NCBI RefSeq assembly: GCF_000717655.1
Contig: NZ_JNZY01000034.1
Span: forward strand, 26,888-90,887
Direction: 5' to 3'
Source: Streptomyces katrae
GTDB lineage: Bacteria; Actinomycetota; Actinomycetes; Streptomycetales; Streptomycetaceae
DNA length: 64,000 nucleotides
Numbering within the stretch: position 1 is the stretch's first letter; each line of letters begins with the position of its first letter. Below, one piece after another: positions 35,893 to 47,102 of this stretch. The notes under the pieces were generated by a model that did not search any database, had not been told where the DNA came from, and saw only the letters and a list, made by a program, of their open reading frames with translations. A program made the translations under genes and the position numbers.

Positions 35893-38800
35893 CTACACGT
35901 TCATCGGGCGAAGCTGGGGGCGGTTCGACGTGCCCGTCTTCTCGAGCCGGGCCGCCAGCTGGGCGACGGTCGGACTGCGGAAGACGGTGGTGACCTTCAC
36001 GTCGACCTTGAGCTCGTTGCGGATGCGTCCGGTCAGCCGGGTGGCGAGCAGCGAGTGCCCGCCGTGGTCGAAGAAGTCGGCGTCGATGCCGATCTCCTCG
36101 AGACCCAGCAGTTCGGCGAACAGCCGGCAGAGGACTTCCTCGTTGTGGTTGCGGGGCCCTCGTCCGGTCACCGCGGCTTCCGTGTGGTCCGGTGCGGGGA
36201 GCGCCTTGCGGTCGAGCTTCCCGCTCGGCGTGGTGGGGAAGGCCGCGAGCGGCACGATCGCCGAGGGGACCATGTACTCCGGCAGGTTCTCCCGGGCCAG
36301 GTCCGTCAGGGCCGTGAGGTCCGGCTGGGCCTCGCCCTTGCCCGTCACCACGTACGCGACGAGCCGCTGGTCGCCGGGGCGGTCCTCGCGGACCAGGGCC
36401 ACCGCGCCGTCGACGTCCGGGTGCTTGGCCAGCGCCGTCTCGATCTCGCCGAGCTCGATGCGGAAGCCGCGGAGCTTGACCTGGAAGTCGGACCGGCCGA
36501 TGTACTCGACCTGGCCGTCCTGGTTCCACCGCACGACATCGCCGGTGCGGTACATCCGGGTTCCGGGCTCGCCGAAGGGGCAGGCGACGAACCGGTTCGC
36601 GGTCAGTTCCGTCTGGCCCAGGTAGCCGCGGGCGAGCCCGGTGCCGGCCAGGTACAGCTCGCCGGTGACGCCCGGCGCGACCGGGCGCAGCGCCTCGTCC
36701 AGCACGTACACCTGGGTGTTCCAGACGGGGGCGCCGATCGGCACCCGGTCGGCACCCGGCACGTGCTGGTACGCCGTGACCTCGACGGACGCCTCGGTGG
36801 GCCCGTAGAGGTTGTGCACGCCGCAGCCGGGCAGCACGTCGACGACCCGGTTGGCCAGCGCGGGCGGGAACGCCTCGCCGGCGACCTCGATCCAGCGCAG
36901 GCTGGTGCACTCCTTGGCCGCGGGCTCGTTGACGAACGCCTCCAGCAGGGAGGGCACGAAGTCCGCTCCGGTGACCCGCTCCCGCTGGATCAGGTCGGCG
37001 AGGTAGGCCGGGTCCCGGCGCCCGTCGGGACGCGCGATCACGACCGCGGCACCGACCTGGAGCGGCGCGAAGATCTCCGGCACCGAGACGTCGAAGCTGG
37101 CCGTCGTGCTGAGCAGCACCCGGTCCTCGACGCCGACGTCGAAGTGCGCCAGACCCCACTTGAGCCGGTTCAGGATCGCCCGGTGCGCCACCTGCACGCC
37201 CTTGGGACGGCCGGTGGAGCCGGAGGTGAAGATGACGTACGCCGCGTTGTCCGGCGACAGTGCGCGCTCCGGGTCGGTCTCCGGGTACGCGGAGACGTCC
37301 GGAAGGTCCGCGTCGAGCACCAGCAGCGGCTTCGCGCTGTCCAGCACGCGCCGCACCCGGTCCTCGGGCAGCTCGGTGTCGATCGGCAGGTAGGCCGCAC
37401 CGGCCTTCCCCACCGCGTAGATCGCCACCATCAGGTCCACCGAGCGGGGGATCTTCACGGCGACCAGCCGCTCTGCGCCGGCACCCTGCTCGACCAGCCA
37501 GTGCGCCAGCCGGTTCGCGCGCCGGTTGAACTCGCCGTAGGTCAGCGTCTCCTGCTCGCCGATCAGCGCCACACGGTCAGGGGTGCGCTCCACCTGAGCC
37601 TCGAACGCGCCCGGCAGAGTGTCCGCCGCCACCGGATGTGCCGTGTCATTGATCCCCTTGACCAGCCAGTCCCGCTCCTGTGCCGACAGCACCTCCATGG
37701 CACCGACCGGCTTCTTCGGGTCCTCGAGCACCTGTTCCAGCACCCGGACGAGCCGGGCGGCGATCTCCTCGGCCGCGTCGCGCTCGAAGAGGTTGGTCTG
37801 GTAGTCGAGGGAGAGCCGCAGGTACGGGTCGGAGGAGTTGAGGGTGAGCGGGTAGTGCGAGCCGGCGAACGGCCGGATCGCGTCGATCGTGAAGCCTGCC
37901 GAGTCGTTCGCCTCGACGATGCCCTCGCGGTCGATCGGGTAGTTCTCGAACACCACGATCGTGTCGAACAGGGCGGGCAGTCCGACGCCGCGCTGGATGT
38001 CGGCCAGGCCGTAGTAGTGGTGGTCGAGCAGTGAGATCTGCCGGTCCTGCAGGTCGGCGATGACCTCGCCGACGGTCTGGCCCGGCCGGCAGCGCACCCT
38101 GGTCGGCAGGGTGTTGATGAACAGGCCGACCATCTCGTCCGAACCGACCAGGTCCGCCGGGCGGCCGTTGACGGCCGCGCCGAACACGACGTCGTCCTGG
38201 CCGGTCAGCTTCGAGAGCAGGACCGCCCACGCGCCCTGGAGCAGCGTGTTCAGCGTGACGCCGAGTTCCGCGGCACGCCGGGCGAGTTCCCGGCCCTTGT
38301 CGATGGACAGCGGGACCTCGACGCGGCCGAGGCGGGAGGCCTCGCCCTTCTCGGGAAGGTCCGCGGCCAGGAGGGTCGGCTGGTCGAACTCGGCGAGCTC
38401 GTCCTTCCACCGGGCGGCCGATGCGTCCCGGTCCTGCCTGGACAGCCAGCCCAGGTAGTCGCCGTAGCTGCGGACCGGGGCGAGCTCCTCGGTGCCGCCG
38501 TACAGCCGGACGAGGTCCTTGATCACCAGCGGCGACGACCACCCGTCGAACAGGGTGTGGTGCGCCGTGATGATGAGCTTCGCCTTCTGCGGCCCGCAGG
38601 TGAGCAGGGCCAGCCGGATCAGCGGCGGGCGGGTGGGGTCGAGCTGGTCGGCCCGGTCGTCGGCGAGGGCCTTGTCGACCGCCGCTTCCTGCGCGGCCTC
38701 GTCGAGGCCGGTCAGGTCGATGTGCTGCCAGGGGATGGCGACGTGCTCGGCCACGACCTGGACCGGATCGCCGTCGGCTCCGGACACGAACGCGGAGCGC

Positions 38801-41800
38801 AGGTTCGGGTACCGCTCGAGGAGCGCCTGCCCGGCCGCCCGCATGCGCGCGGGGTCCACGTGCCCGGTCAGGTGCAGCAGGAACTGCATGTGGTAGACGT
38901 CGAAGGTGCCGTCGGCGAGCGCCGCCTGGAACTGGATGCCGGACTGGCCCGGGCCCTGCGGCCACACCTGGACGAGCCGGCCGTAGCGCTCCTCCCACTC
39001 GTCGATCTCGTGCTGCTTCACCGAGACCAGCGGGGCGTCCGAGGGCGTGAGCCCGCCGATCCGCGGGCGGGCTGCGTGCGCGGCCATGCCGTGCAGCACC
39101 TCGACCCACAGCTCGGCCAGTTCGGCGGTCCGCTCGCGGGACAGCACCCCGGTGGGGAACATGAAGACGGCCTGGAGCCGGGCACCGTCGGCGGTGTCCG
39201 TGACGACCGAGTTGACCTCGAGCGCGGACAGCGCGGGCAGGTCCGGGTCGGGCATCGGGATCAGCTGGGCGGACCAGTCCGCCGGCACCCATCCCTCGGC
39301 GCGCAGGTGCTCGGGTACGTCGGCGTCGGAGATCCGGCCGAGGTAGTTGAAGCCGATCTGCGGCGCCGCGTAGTCCTCGAGCTGCGGGGCGGTCTCCGGG
39401 TTCAGCCAGCGCAGGAGGCCGTAGCCCAGTCCCTTGTCCGGGACACCGCGCAGCTGCTCCTTGACCAGCTTGATCGCCTTGCCGGCGGCGGAGCCGCCCG
39501 CGAGCACGTCGGCCAGGTCCACGCCCTGCACGTCGACCCGGGCCGGGTACATGCTGGTGAACCATCCGACGGTCCGGGAGAGGTCCGCTCCGGGGACGAC
39601 CTCTTCCTCGCGCCCGTGCCCTTCCAGGCGGACCAGGGTCGAACGCTCGTCACCGCGCCAGCGGTTCACCGCGAGGGCGAGCGCAGCGAGCAGCACGTCG
39701 GTGCCGGTGCCCTTGAACGCGGCGGGAAGCTTGGTCAGCACCGCCTCGGTGACCTCGGCGGGCAGCTGCACGCGCACGGTGTCGAGGGTGGACATGACGT
39801 CCACGGCGGGGTCGAACGCCCGCTCGCCCAGCGGAAGGTTGGGCGACTCGAGCATGTCGCGCCAGTAGTCCAGCTCCTCTTCCCGCTCCGGGGAGAGGGC
39901 CTCGGACTCCAGCGCCGCAGCCCAGCGGCGGGCCGAAGTGCCGACCTCGGGAAGTTCGGGCGCCTTGCCGGACTTGACCTGCTGCCAGGCCTCGGCGAAG
40001 TCCGACATGAGGATGCGCCAGGAGACGCCGTCCACCACCAGGTGGTGCAGTACCACGAGCAGCCTGCCCGCACCCGAGTCCGCGGTGAACCAGACGAAGT
40101 CGGCCATGGTGCCGGCCTCCGGGTCGAGCCGGCCGGCCGCGGCGTCCACCTCCGCCTTCGCCGCCTCCAGGGCGGCGGGGTCGTCCCACCCGCCGGCGAC
40201 GGGCACGCGGCGGATCAGGTCCGCCGCGCGCACGGCGCCCTGCGGACGGACGACGAGGGAGGGCTCGCCGCCGCGCACCAGCTGCGCGCGCAGGAGGTCG
40301 TGCCGGTCGAGCACGGCGTCCAGCGTCGCGGCCAGTCCGCTCTCGTCGATGCCCGTGGGCAGCTCGAGCACGATCGACATGGCGAAACGGTTGATCCCGC
40401 CGCCGTGCTCGAACACGTGCTGCGCCACCGGCTGCAGCGCCAGCTCGCCGACGCCGCCGCCGTCGAGCTCCGCGAGCACCGGCACCCGCTCCTTGCGGTC
40501 GGAGGCCACCTCGGCCAGCCGCTCCGCGGTGCGGCACTCGAAGATCTCCCGCGTGGTCAGCTCCAGGCCCCGGGCCCGGGCACGGGCCACGACCTGGATC
40601 GAGCGCAGGCTGTCGCCGCCCACGGCGAAGAAGTCGTCGTCGATGCCGACCCGGTCCACGCCGAGCACGTCCGCGTACGCCGCGGTGATGATCTTCTCGG
40701 CCTCGGTGCGCGGCTCCCGGTAGGCCTCGCCCAGGAACTCCGGCTCGGGCAGCGCCGAGCGGTCCAGCTTGCCGGTCGGGCCGAGGGGGAGCTGGCTGAC
40801 GGCCACGAAGGCCGACGGCACCATGTAGTCGGGCAGCCGTGCCGCGACGAACTTGCGCAGCTCGGCGGCCGAGGCTCCGGCCTGCACGTCCACGTCGCCG
40901 ATGCCGCCGGCGCCGTCGTCGCCGACGGCCCCCTCGCCGGTGTGCACCACGTAGGCGACGAGCCGGCGCCCGGCCGAGCCCACCTCGCGGCCGATCACCA
41001 CGGCCTCGCTGATACCGGGGTGCTGCGTGATCGCCGCTTCGACCTCGGCGGTCTCGATGCGGAAGCCGCGCACCTTGACCTGGCCGTCACCGCGGCCGAC
41101 GCATTCCAGCTGGCCGCGGGCGTTCCAGCGGGCGAGGTCGCCCGTACGGTACATCCGCTCGCCGGCGGCGAACGGGTTCGCCACGTAGCGCTCGGCGGTC
41201 AGGCCCGGGCGGTCGTGGTAGCCGCGGCCGAGGCAGGTGCCGACCACGTACAGCTCGCCGATGACGCCCTGCGGCACCGGGGCGAGGCCCGGGCCCAGCA
41301 CATAGGCGCGCATGTTCCCCAGCGGGGTGCCGATGGGGGCGACGTCGCTCTCCGCCCACTCCTCGCTCGCCGCGAGGGAGAAGGTGGTGGCGTAGAAGCT
41401 CTCGCTCTGCCCGTAGGAGTTCACGATCTGCACGTCGGGCAGGGCCTCGCGGACCTGGCGCACCAGGCGGGCCGGGAGCACGTCGCCCGCGAAGACGACC
41501 GTGCGCACGTCGGTCGCCTTGTCCAGGTGACCCACGAGTTCGCCGAGCACCGAGGGGACACCGCTGATGACGTGGCCGTCCCAGCCGTCGCGCTCGGCGA
41601 GCGCCAGCGCGTTCGGCACGACCTCGGCGGTGCCGCCGGTGGACAGGGTGGTCAGCAGCTCGAAGACCGAGACGTCGAAGTTCACCGAGGTGCCGGCGAG
41701 CATCTTCCAGCCGGTCGGCGCGTCGATGACGCGCACCAGCTCCTGCACGCCGTTGACGACGCTGCGGTGGGTGATCGCCGCGCCCTTCGGCTTGCCCGTG

Positions 41801-43656
41801 GAGCCGGAGGTGTACATCACGTACGCCAGGTTGTCGGGGCTCAGCGGTGCGATGCGGCCGGTGTTGTCCAAGGCCCCTCGGGGCGCGTCCCATTCGGCGC
41901 GGAGGTCGAGGTTGATGCTCGACATGTCGTTCTGCGGCAGTTCCCGCCCCGTCGCGGTGTCGGTGACCACGAAGCGCGGGCGGGCCTCGGACAGCACGGT
42001 CTCGGCGCGTCCGGCGAGGTACTGCGGGTCCATCGGCACGTAGCCGGCACCGGACTTGAGGATGCCGAGCAGGCCGACGACCAGGTCTTCGGTACGCGGC
42101 AGCGCCAGGACCACCAGGTCCTCCGGCCCGGCACCGCGCCGGACGAGCTCCCACGCGACGGCGTTCGCCCGCTCGTCGAGCTCCCGGTAGGTCAGCGTCC
42201 GGCCGTCGCACACGATCGCCGGGGCGTCCGGCGTCCTGGCCGCCTGGCTCTCGAAGAGCTCCGGGACCGTCAGCTCGGACGCCGCCGTGGCGTCGTCGTT
42301 GTCGTTGAACTCGACGAGCAGGAGGTCCCGCTCGGCCGCGTCGAGCACGTCGATGCCGCCGATGGCGCGCTCCGAGTCGGCCACGAGCCGGCCCAGCACG
42401 CGCACGAAACGGTCCCCGAGGAGCTCGACCGTCGCCCGCTCGAACAGGTCGGTGGCGTACTCCAGACGGACTCCGGCCCCGCCGGCACCGTCCGGAATCA
42501 TGTTGAAGAACAGGTCGAACTTGGCCGTTCCGGTCTCGAGCGTCTCGGACTCGACACCGAGGCCGGCGAACTCCAGGTCCCCCAGGGGCTCCTGCCAGGC
42601 GAGCATCACCTGGAAGAACGGGTGGTAGGCGGTGGACCGGTCCGGGTTGAGCAGCTCCACCAGGCGCTCGAACGGCATGTCCTGGTTGTCGTACGCGGCC
42701 AGCGCGCGGTCGCGCACCCGCTGGAGCAGCTCGAGGAAGGTCGGGTTGCCGGAGAGGTCGACGCGCAGCACCCAGGTGTTGACGAAGAACCCGACGAGGT
42801 CGCGCAGCTCCTCGTCGGTGCGGCCGGCGATCGGCGCACCGAGCGGCACGTCGTCACCGCAGCCGAGGTGGTGCAGGAGCACCGCCAGCGCCGACTGCAT
42901 GACCATGGACACCGTGGTGTCCTGTTCCGCGGCCACCTTCTCCACGGCGCGGAGCAGGTCGGGCTCGATCGGGAACGTGACCAGGTCGCCGCGGGGGCTC
43001 GTCATCTTGGGGCGCGGGCGGTCCGTCGGCAGGGCCAGCGGCTGCGCCATGTCGGCCAGGGCCTCGCGCCAGTACTCCAGCTGCCGGGCCGCCAGGCTGT
43101 CCGGGTCGGACTCGTCGCCGAGCATGTCCTGCTGCCACAGCGTGTAGTCCGCGTACTGCACCGGGAGCGGCTCCCACACGGGGGCGTCGCCCTCCTTGCG
43201 GGCCGAGTACGCCGTGGTGAGGTCGCGGAGCAGCGGCCCGAGGGACTCCCCGTCCAGGGCGATGTGGTGCACCACGAGGACCAGGGTGTGGTCGAGCGTG
43301 CCGGTCCGCACCAGCGTGGCGCGGATCGGCACGTCGGTGGCCAGGTCGAAGGTCTCGACGGCGGCCGCGCCGACGGCAGCCGCCCGCTCCTCCTCCGCGA
43401 CCTCGACGAGCGGCAGTTCGAACGGCTTGTGGCCGGACGCCAGCACCTCCTGGTGCGGGATGCCGTCGTCGCCCTCGACGATGACCGTGCGGAGGACTTC
43501 GTGCCGGTCGATGACGTCGCGGAGCGCCGTCTCCAGCGCACCCACGTTCAGCTCACCGGTCAGCCGCAGGGCGAAAGCGCCGTTGTAGGTCGGCGAAGGG
43601 CCTTCGAACCGGTCCACGAACCACAGCCGACGCTGCGCGAACGACAACGGGATCAT
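35893..43656 (-). CDS. NRPS, C-A-T-E-C-A-T, first module predicted piperazate
   Basis: 2587-aa bimodular NRPS with the same layout as its neighbour. C (HHIALDG), A1, T ([10 protein letters not shown]), E ([30 protein letters not shown]), C (HHTLFDGWS), A2, T ([10 protein letters not shown]), C-terminal RPQLRPMNV tail. A1 reads DVFSVASYAK, a piperazate-type code. A2 reads roughly DVPDEALVEK ([27 protein letters not shown]), unknown to me. Its acidic positions (D278, E299, E331) hint at a basic or N-containing side chain, but this is weak. It is the first NRPS of the operon, 40 bp after the flavin monooxygenase gene. Its N-terminal C domain probably accepts the polyketide acyl chain or a first aminoacyl unit. 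Confidence 0.95.
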   Translation of the reverse strand: MIPLSFAQRRLWFVDRFEGPSPTYNGAFALRLTGELNVGALETALRDVIDRHEVLRTVIVEGDDGIPHQEVLASGHKPFELPLVEVAEEERAAAVGAAAVETFDLATDVPIRATLVRTGTLDHTLVLVVHHIALDGESLGPLLRDLTTAYSARKEGDAPVWEPLPVQYADYTLWQQDMLGDESDPDSLAARQLEYWREALADMAQPLALPTDRPRPKMTSPRGDLVTFPIEPDLLRAVEKVAAEQDTTVSMVMQSALAVLLHHLGCGDDVPLGAPIAGRTDEELRDLVGFFVNTWVLRVDLSGNPTFLELLQRVRDRALAAYDNQDMPFERLVELLNPDRSTAYHPFFQVMLAWQEPLGDLEFAGLGVESETLETGTAKFDLFFNMIPDGAGGAGVRLEYATDLFERATVELLGDRFVRVLGRLVADSERAIGGIDVLDAAERDLLLVEFNDNDDATAASELTVPELFESQAARTPDAPAIVCDGRTLTYRELDERANAVAWELVRRGAGPEDLVVLALPRTEDLVVGLLGILKSGAGYVPMDPQYLAGRAETVLSEARPRFVVTDTATGRELPQNDMSSINLDLRAEWDAPRGALDNTGRIAPLSPDNLAYVMYTSGSTGKPKGAAITHRSVVNGVQELVRVIDAPTGWKMLAGTSVNFDVSVFELLTTLSTGGTAEVVPNALALAERDGWDGHVISGVPSVLGELVGHLDKATDVRTVVFAGDVLPARLVRQVREALPDVQIVNSYGQSESFYATTFSLAASEEWAESDVAPIGTPLGNMRAYVLGPGLAPVPQGVIGELYVVGTCLGRGYHDRPGLTAERYVANPFAAGERMYRTGDLARWNARGQLECVGRGDGQVKVRGFRIETAEVEAAITQHPGISEAVVIGREVGSAGRRLVAYVVHTGEGAVGDDGAGGIGDVDVQAGASAAELRKFVAARLPDYMVPSAFVAVSQLPLGPTGKLDRSALPEPEFLGEAYREPRTEAEKIITAAYADVLGVDRVGIDDDFFAVGGDSLRSIQVVARARARGLELTTREIFECRTAERLAEVASDRKERVPVLAELDGGGVGELALQPVAQHVFEHGGGINRFAMSIVLELPTGIDESGLAATLDAVLDRHDLLRAQLVRGGEPSLVVRPQGAVRAADLIRRVPVAGGWDDPAALEAAKAEVDAAAGRLDPEAGTMADFVWFTADSGAGRLLVVLHHLVVDGVSWRILMSDFAEAWQQVKSGKAPELPEVGTSARRWAAALESEALSPEREEELDYWRDMLESPNLPLGERAFDPAVDVMSTLDTVRVQLPAEVTEAVLTKLPAAFKGTGTDVLLAALALAVNRWRGDERSTLVRLEGHGREEEVVPGADLSRTVGWFTSMYPARVDVQGVDLADVLAGGSAAGKAIKLVKEQLRGVPDKGLGYGLLRWLNPETAPQLEDYAAPQIGFNYLGRISDADVPEHLRAEGWVPADWSAQLIPMPDPDLPALSALEVNSVVTDTADGARLQAVFMFPTGVLSRERTAELAELWVEVLHGMAAHAARPRIGGLTPSDAPLVSVKQHEIDEWEERYGRLVQVWPQGPGQSGIQFQAALADGTFDVYHMQFLLHLTGHVDPARMRAAGQALLERYPNLRSAFVSGADGDPVQVVAEHVAIPWQHIDLTGLDEAAQEAAVDKALADDRADQLDPTRPPLIRLALLTCGPQKAKLIITAHHTLFDGWSSPLVIKDLVRLYGGTEELAPVRSYGDYLGWLSRQDRDASAARWKDELAEFDQPTLLAADLPEKGEASRLGRVEVPLSIDKGRELARRAAELGVTLNTLLQGAWAVLLSKLTGQDDVVFGAAVNGRPADLVGSDEMVGLFINTLPTRVRCRPGQTVGEVIADLQDRQISLLDHHYYGLADIQRGVGLPALFDTIVVFENYPIDREGIVEANDSAGFTIDAIRPFAGSHYPLTLNSSDPYLRLSLDYQTNLFERDAAEEIAARLVRVLEQVLEDPKKPVGAMEVLSAQERDWLVKGINDTAHPVAADTLPGAFEAQVERTPDRVALIGEQETLTYGEFNRRANRLAHWLVEQGAGAERLVAVKIPRSVDLMVAIYAVGKAGAAYLPIDTELPEDRVRRVLDSAKPLLVLDADLPDVSAYPETDPERALSPDNAAYVIFTSGSTGRPKGVQVAHRAILNRLKWGLAHFDVGVEDRVLLSTTASFDVSVPEIFAPLQVGAAVVIARPDGRRDPAYLADLIQRERVTGADFVPSLLEAFVNEPAAKECTSLRWIEVAGEAFPPALANRVVDVLPGCGVHNLYGPTEASVEVTAYQHVPGADRVPIGAPVWNTQVYVLDEALRPVAPGVTGELYLAGTGLARGYLGQTELTANRFVACPFGEPGTRMYRTGDVVRWNQDGQVEYIGRSDFQVKLRGFRIELGEIETALAKHPDVDGAVALVREDRPGDQRLVAYVVTGKGEAQPDLTALTDLARENLPEYMVPSAIVPLAAFPTTPSGKLDRKALPAPDHTEAAVTGRGPRNHNEEVLCRLFAELLGLEEIGIDADFFDHGGHSLLATRLTGRIRNELKVDVKVTTVFRSPTVAQLAARLEKTGTSNRPQLRPMNV

Positions 43657-43696
43657 TGTTTCTCCAAATCGGCGGAACCAGGGAGCAAGTCGTCAC

Positions 43697-44884
43697 TCAG
43701 CTCTGGTCGAGCAGGGTCAGAAGTTCGTCGTTGTAGAAGTCGTCGATGGAGCACGCCCCCGACAGCGTCGAGAAGTACCGGTCGATGTGCTCCTGGTGGC
43801 CGACCAGCTTCCGCAGCATGTCGACCCGGCCCTCGGGCTTGAGCTCGGCGACGTTGAGCGCGCCCTGGTAGTGGTTGAGGGCCTCGTTGCTCAGCTCGTT
43901 CTCGTAGCGCCGCAGCGCCGACTTGAGCTTGCCGTCGTCGTGCAGGCCGTCCCCGATGAAGTCGGTGAGGTTCTGGGCCTGGACGAAGGCCTCGGTGATG
44001 CCGCGGGCGGTGATGGAGTCCTTGTGGTTCACCGCGTCGCCGACCAGCGCCCACCCGGGCCCGTAGGCCTTGCGGAAGTAGTTGTCCTGGTGGCCCGTGC
44101 CGTACAGCTGCTCCACGCGCTCGCCCGACTGCATGCGCTCCCACAGCTCGGGCGCCGTCGTGCGGAAGGCATCGAGGTAGGCGGGTTCGACCGCCTTGCG
44201 GACCGCGCCGAAGTCAGCCTGCGGGAAGTAGGCCATGAGGAGCGTGAGGTCGTTGTTGGTCGGCAGCACGCCGATCCAGCGGCCCGGCTGCTCGTACAGC
44301 TCGAAGTCCGAGGGAACCCCGGCCCAGTAGCTGTAGTAGGTGCAGGTCAGCCGCGGGTGCTCGATGACGTTCTCCGCGCCGACCTTGCGGGCCACCAGCG
44401 AGCGCATGCCGTCCGCGCCGACGACCAGGCGGGCCCGCTCCGTCGCCTCCGCGCCGCCCGGCGTGGTGTACCGCACGCCGACGACCCGGCCGTCCTCGAA
44501 CAGCAGGTCGTTGACGGCGCAGCCCTCCTGGAACTCGACGCCGGCCTCGACGGCGCCCTCCGCGAGGATCGGGTCGAGCACGAAGCGCCGCGGGGCGTAC
44601 GTCTCCGTCAGGCCGTCCATCGGCAGGGAGAAGCCCTCGATGCGGACACCGGGGCCCTCGTAGACCTGCTTGGTGATCGGCCGGCAGCCCGCGTCACGGA
44701 GCTTGTCGAGCAGTCCCCACCGGTTCATCAGTGCCACGCCCTGCATGTGCAGGTAGTGCGAGGACAGCGTGTCCTGAGGGAATCGCGCTTTCTCGAGGAG
44801 CAGCACTCGATAACCCTGCTGCGCGAATAGCATGGCCGTCGGCGAGCCCGCACAACGGGCACCGATGACAATCACGTCGTACAT
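43697..44884 (-). CDS. FAD-dependent monooxygenase of the GARCAGS family
   Basis: 395-aa flavoprotein of the PHBH/geranylgeranyl-reductase-like superfamily. The dinucleotide motif reads IGARCAGSP at residues 8-16, so the middle Gly of GxGxxG is replaced by Arg, as in this subfamily. GADGMRS (about 158) and GDAVNHKD (about 283) are the other FAD motifs. It starts at ATG 44884 behind GGAGG and leads the NRPS operon. A free A enzyme and a free carrier protein lie just upstream. I infer oxidation of a carrier-bound amino acid; as I recall, an A, PCP and flavoenzyme set (PlyC-D-E) is proposed for N-hydroxylation in polyoxypeptin-type clusters. Substrate and chemistry are not shown by the sequence. 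Confidence 0.9.
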   Translation of the reverse strand: MYDVIVIGARCAGSPTAMLFAQQGYRVLLLEKARFPQDTLSSHYLHMQGVALMNRWGLLDKLRDAGCRPITKQVYEGPGVRIEGFSLPMDGLTETYAPRRFVLDPILAEGAVEAGVEFQEGCAVNDLLFEDGRVVGVRYTTPGGAEATERARLVVGADGMRSLVARKVGAENVIEHPRLTCTYYSYWAGVPSDFELYEQPGRWIGVLPTNNDLTLLMAYFPQADFGAVRKAVEPAYLDAFRTTAPELWERMQSGERVEQLYGTGHQDNYFRKAYGPGWALVGDAVNHKDSITARGITEAFVQAQNLTDFIGDGLHDDGKLKSALRRYENELSNEALNHYQGALNVAELKPEGRVDMLRKLVGHQEHIDRYFSTLSGACSIDDFYNDELLTLLDQS

Positions 44885-45030
44885 GGCGCCTCCGCCTCTC
44901 TTACCAGGTAGTTTTTGGCCCAACGCGGCAGCAACCGGAAATTCCTTGTGATTGAGCGCGCTATCGGCGCAGCGGACCGAATAACCGCTGCCGAGCATGA
45001 ATGCGATGCTAGCCGATATGAACTAGCGGG

Positions 45031-45036
45031 ATAATA
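45031..45036 (-). promoter_or_regulatory. Candidate -10 box of the NRPS operon
   Basis: TATTAT on the minus strand in an unusually AT-rich stretch, 147 bp upstream of the flavin monooxygenase start. The palindromic operator C ends 37 bp further upstream, an activator-like position. No clear -35 is visible. Confidence 0.4.
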
Positions 45037-45072
45037 GAACCAGCGCGGGGAATACATGCCGATGCCGTGCCA

Positions 45073-45090
45073 TGTCTCGCCGGCGAGACA
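45073..45090. promoter_or_regulatory. Palindromic operator C (LmbU-type candidate)
   Basis: TGTCTCGCCGGCGAGACA is a perfect 18-bp palindrome with the CGCCGGCG core, in the 232-bp gap before the flavin monooxygenase-NRPS operon. It is the cleanest copy of the motif in the window. Confidence 0.78.
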
Positions 45091-45116
45091 CGGCAGGGCA
45101 TCAACCACGCCAGGAG

Positions 45117-45368
45117 TTACCGGGTCGGTGCACCCAGGGATTCGATGTACGCAGAGATCGACGCCACCGTCGAGTTGAGGAACATCTGGTCCATCGGGAC
45201 CTCGACGCCCAGCTCGTCCATGAAAGCGCCCTGAATCTTGACCATGATCAAAGACTGGCCGCCCAGGGCGAAGAAATCGTCGTCGACTGATATGTCGTCC
45301 TGCTGGAGTTCCCGGCACCAAATGGCGCGCACGCTGTCGGCGATCATCACAGCCCTCTCGGTTGTCAT
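45117..45368 (-). CDS. Free-standing peptidyl carrier protein
   Basis: 83-aa carrier protein with ALGGQSLIMVK, whose Ser is the phosphopantetheine site. ATG at 45368; TAA stop at 45117. It follows the free adenylation gene by 14 bp, so that enzyme is its obvious loading partner. The next gene downstream is the flavin monooxygenase, behind its own promoter region. It probably holds an amino acid while it is oxidised. Confidence 0.92.
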   Translation of the reverse strand: MTTERAVMIADSVRAIWCRELQQDDISVDDDFFALGGQSLIMVKIQGAFMDELGVEVPMDQMFLNSTVASISAYIESLGAPTR

Positions 45369-45382
45369 CAAAAGTCCGCCGA

Positions 45383-46966
45383 CTATGCGGCAATGCCGCT
45401 GTCGGCGGACTGCTTCCGGTATGCATCGACCAGCGCAACGCGGTCGACTTTCCCGTGCGGGCTGAGCGGAAGCAGCGGGACGTTCACGAATTTGGCCGGC
45501 ACCATGTTCCGCGGCAGCGTCTCCAGGAGGCCGGTGCGCAGGTCGTCGTCGGCGGGGGCGTCCGCCGCCGGGACGATGAACGCGATCAGCTCGGCCTCGC
45601 CGGCGCCGGTGTACGTGATGGCCACGGCGGCCTCGCGGACCCCGGCCAGCCGGGCGAGCGCGCGCTCGATGTCGGTGGGGTCGATGCGCATGCCGCGCAC
45701 CTTCACCTGGGCGTCGATCCGGCCGAGGACGATGAGCTCGCCGGCCTCGTTCACGTGGCCGCGGTCGCCCGTGCGGTAGACCCGCAGCGGCTCGCCGTCG
45801 ACCTCGATCGTCGTGAACTTGGCGTTCTCGGGGCCGTTGTTGAGGTAGCCCGCGCCGACGCTGGCCCCGGCGATGCAGATCTCGCCCTGCTGCCCCGGCG
45901 CGACACCGCGCAGGTCCTCGTCGACGAGGTGGATGTCGGTGTTGTAGGCCGGCTTGCCGACCGGCGGGACGTCGTGCTCGCCGGGCCGGTAGGCGGCCAG
46001 GTCGTACGAGGTCGCGACGTCCGTGCACTCGGCGACGCCGTACTGGTGCAGGAGGGTGCAGGTGTTGCCCTCGCGCCGCGCCCAGTCCGTGAGCCGCTCC
46101 GCCTTCAGGGCCTCGCCGCCGAAGAGCACGTAGTCGAGCCGGCTGAGGACGTCGCCGCCGCGTGCGGTCTCCCAGTCCACCAGCAGGTAGAGCGTGCTGG
46201 AGGCGCAGTGCACCACGCGGACGTCGCGCTCACGGAGCAGGCGGTAGGCCATCATGGCGTCGAAGTTGCGGGTCGCCATCAGGTTCTGGGTGGCGCCGAC
46301 GAACAGCGGCGTCATCAGGCTGCGCTGGGAGAGGTCGAACCCGAAGGCGCTGACGACCAGGTGGTTCGACCCGCTGTGCAGGCCGTAATCGAGCTTCAGC
46401 CAGTTCATCAGGTTGAACCAGCCCTCGTGCCGCACCGCGGTCAGCTTCGGCGTACCGGTCGAGCCGGACGTGAAGACCGCGTAGCAGATGTCGTCGCCCG
46501 TGACGGTGACCTCGGGGGCGGTCGCCGGGAGGGCCGCCAGGCCGTCGGCGAGCTGCTCGAGGTCGATGACGTCGACGTGCGCCGACTCGACCATGTCGGC
46601 CGTGGCCGGCGAGGCGACGATCAGGGCGAGGTCGGGCACCTGGCCCAGCAGCAGCTGGAGCCGCGCCGCCGGGTAGGCCGGGTCGAACGGCACGTAGGCC
46701 GCGCCCGCCTTCAGCGTGCCGAGGATGGCCACGAGCATGTCGATCGAGTAGTCGAGACAGACGCCGACCTTCGCACCGCGGCCGTGTCCACGCTCGGCGA
46801 GGAAATGAGCGAAACGATTCGCCTTCACGTCCAGCTCTGCGTACGTCAGCTCCTGGCCGGCCCAGAAGACGGCGACGGCGTCGGGCGCCGCCGCCACGTT
46901 CGCCTCGAACTGCCTGTGGACGACGGGCGCCGCGGGCAGGGCGACCCGCTTTCCCTGAAGGATCAT
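45383..46966 (-). CDS. Free-standing amino acid adenylation enzyme
   Basis: 527-aa A domain without C or T domains. A3 reads [12 protein letters not shown]7 YRTGDRG, and the catalytic lysine region GKVDRVAL is present near the C-terminus. Pocket positions read roughly DLRHLGQDVK (FDLSQRS, LFGGEAL, HQYGVAECTDV), unlike codes I know; YGVAE replaces the usual YGPTE. ATG at 46966 has GGAG 7 bp upstream. It should activate one amino acid and load the adjacent carrier protein, possibly also the carrier at 15295. A strong terminator separates it from the upstream regulator gene. Confidence 0.92.
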   Translation of the reverse strand: MILQGKRVALPAAPVVHRQFEANVAAAPDAVAVFWAGQELTYAELDVKANRFAHFLAERGHGRGAKVGVCLDYSIDMLVAILGTLKAGAAYVPFDPAYPAARLQLLLGQVPDLALIVASPATADMVESAHVDVIDLEQLADGLAALPATAPEVTVTGDDICYAVFTSGSTGTPKLTAVRHEGWFNLMNWLKLDYGLHSGSNHLVVSAFGFDLSQRSLMTPLFVGATQNLMATRNFDAMMAYRLLRERDVRVVHCASSTLYLLVDWETARGGDVLSRLDYVLFGGEALKAERLTDWARREGNTCTLLHQYGVAECTDVATSYDLAAYRPGEHDVPPVGKPAYNTDIHLVDEDLRGVAPGQQGEICIAGASVGAGYLNNGPENAKFTTIEVDGEPLRVYRTGDRGHVNEAGELIVLGRIDAQVKVRGMRIDPTDIERALARLAGVREAAVAITYTGAGEAELIAFIVPAADAPADDDLRTGLLETLPRNMVPAKFVNVPLLPLSPHGKVDRVALVDAYRKQSADSGIAA

Positions 46967-47061
46967 CAACTGACTCCGATGTGAGAGGTGTCCGGTCGGA
47001 CGAGCCGCCGGCACGCCGCCGGGAACGGGGGCGGTGGCCGGCACAGTGGGGCGATGCGCCT

Positions 47062-47102
47062 CTAGTGCTGTGACCGGCAAGCTTTGCCGGTCACAGCACT
47101 AG
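47062..47102 (-). terminator. Strong terminator hairpin after the LmbU-family gene
   Basis: A perfect 19-bp stem with a 3-nt loop (GCT) overlaps the TAG of the upstream regulator gene. It should end the MbtH-regulator transcript before the adenylation gene. Confidence 0.85.

Noticed and set aside
17924..43842. Long plus-strand open frames antisense to the NRPS genes
   Set aside because: Same artefact of GC-rich codon use; the minus-strand frames contain ordered C, A, T, E and TE motifs.
46989..46997. TGTCCGGTC half-site just before the free adenylation gene
   Set aside because: The right arm does not match and it is only 23 bp from the start codon; too weak to count as an eighth operator.
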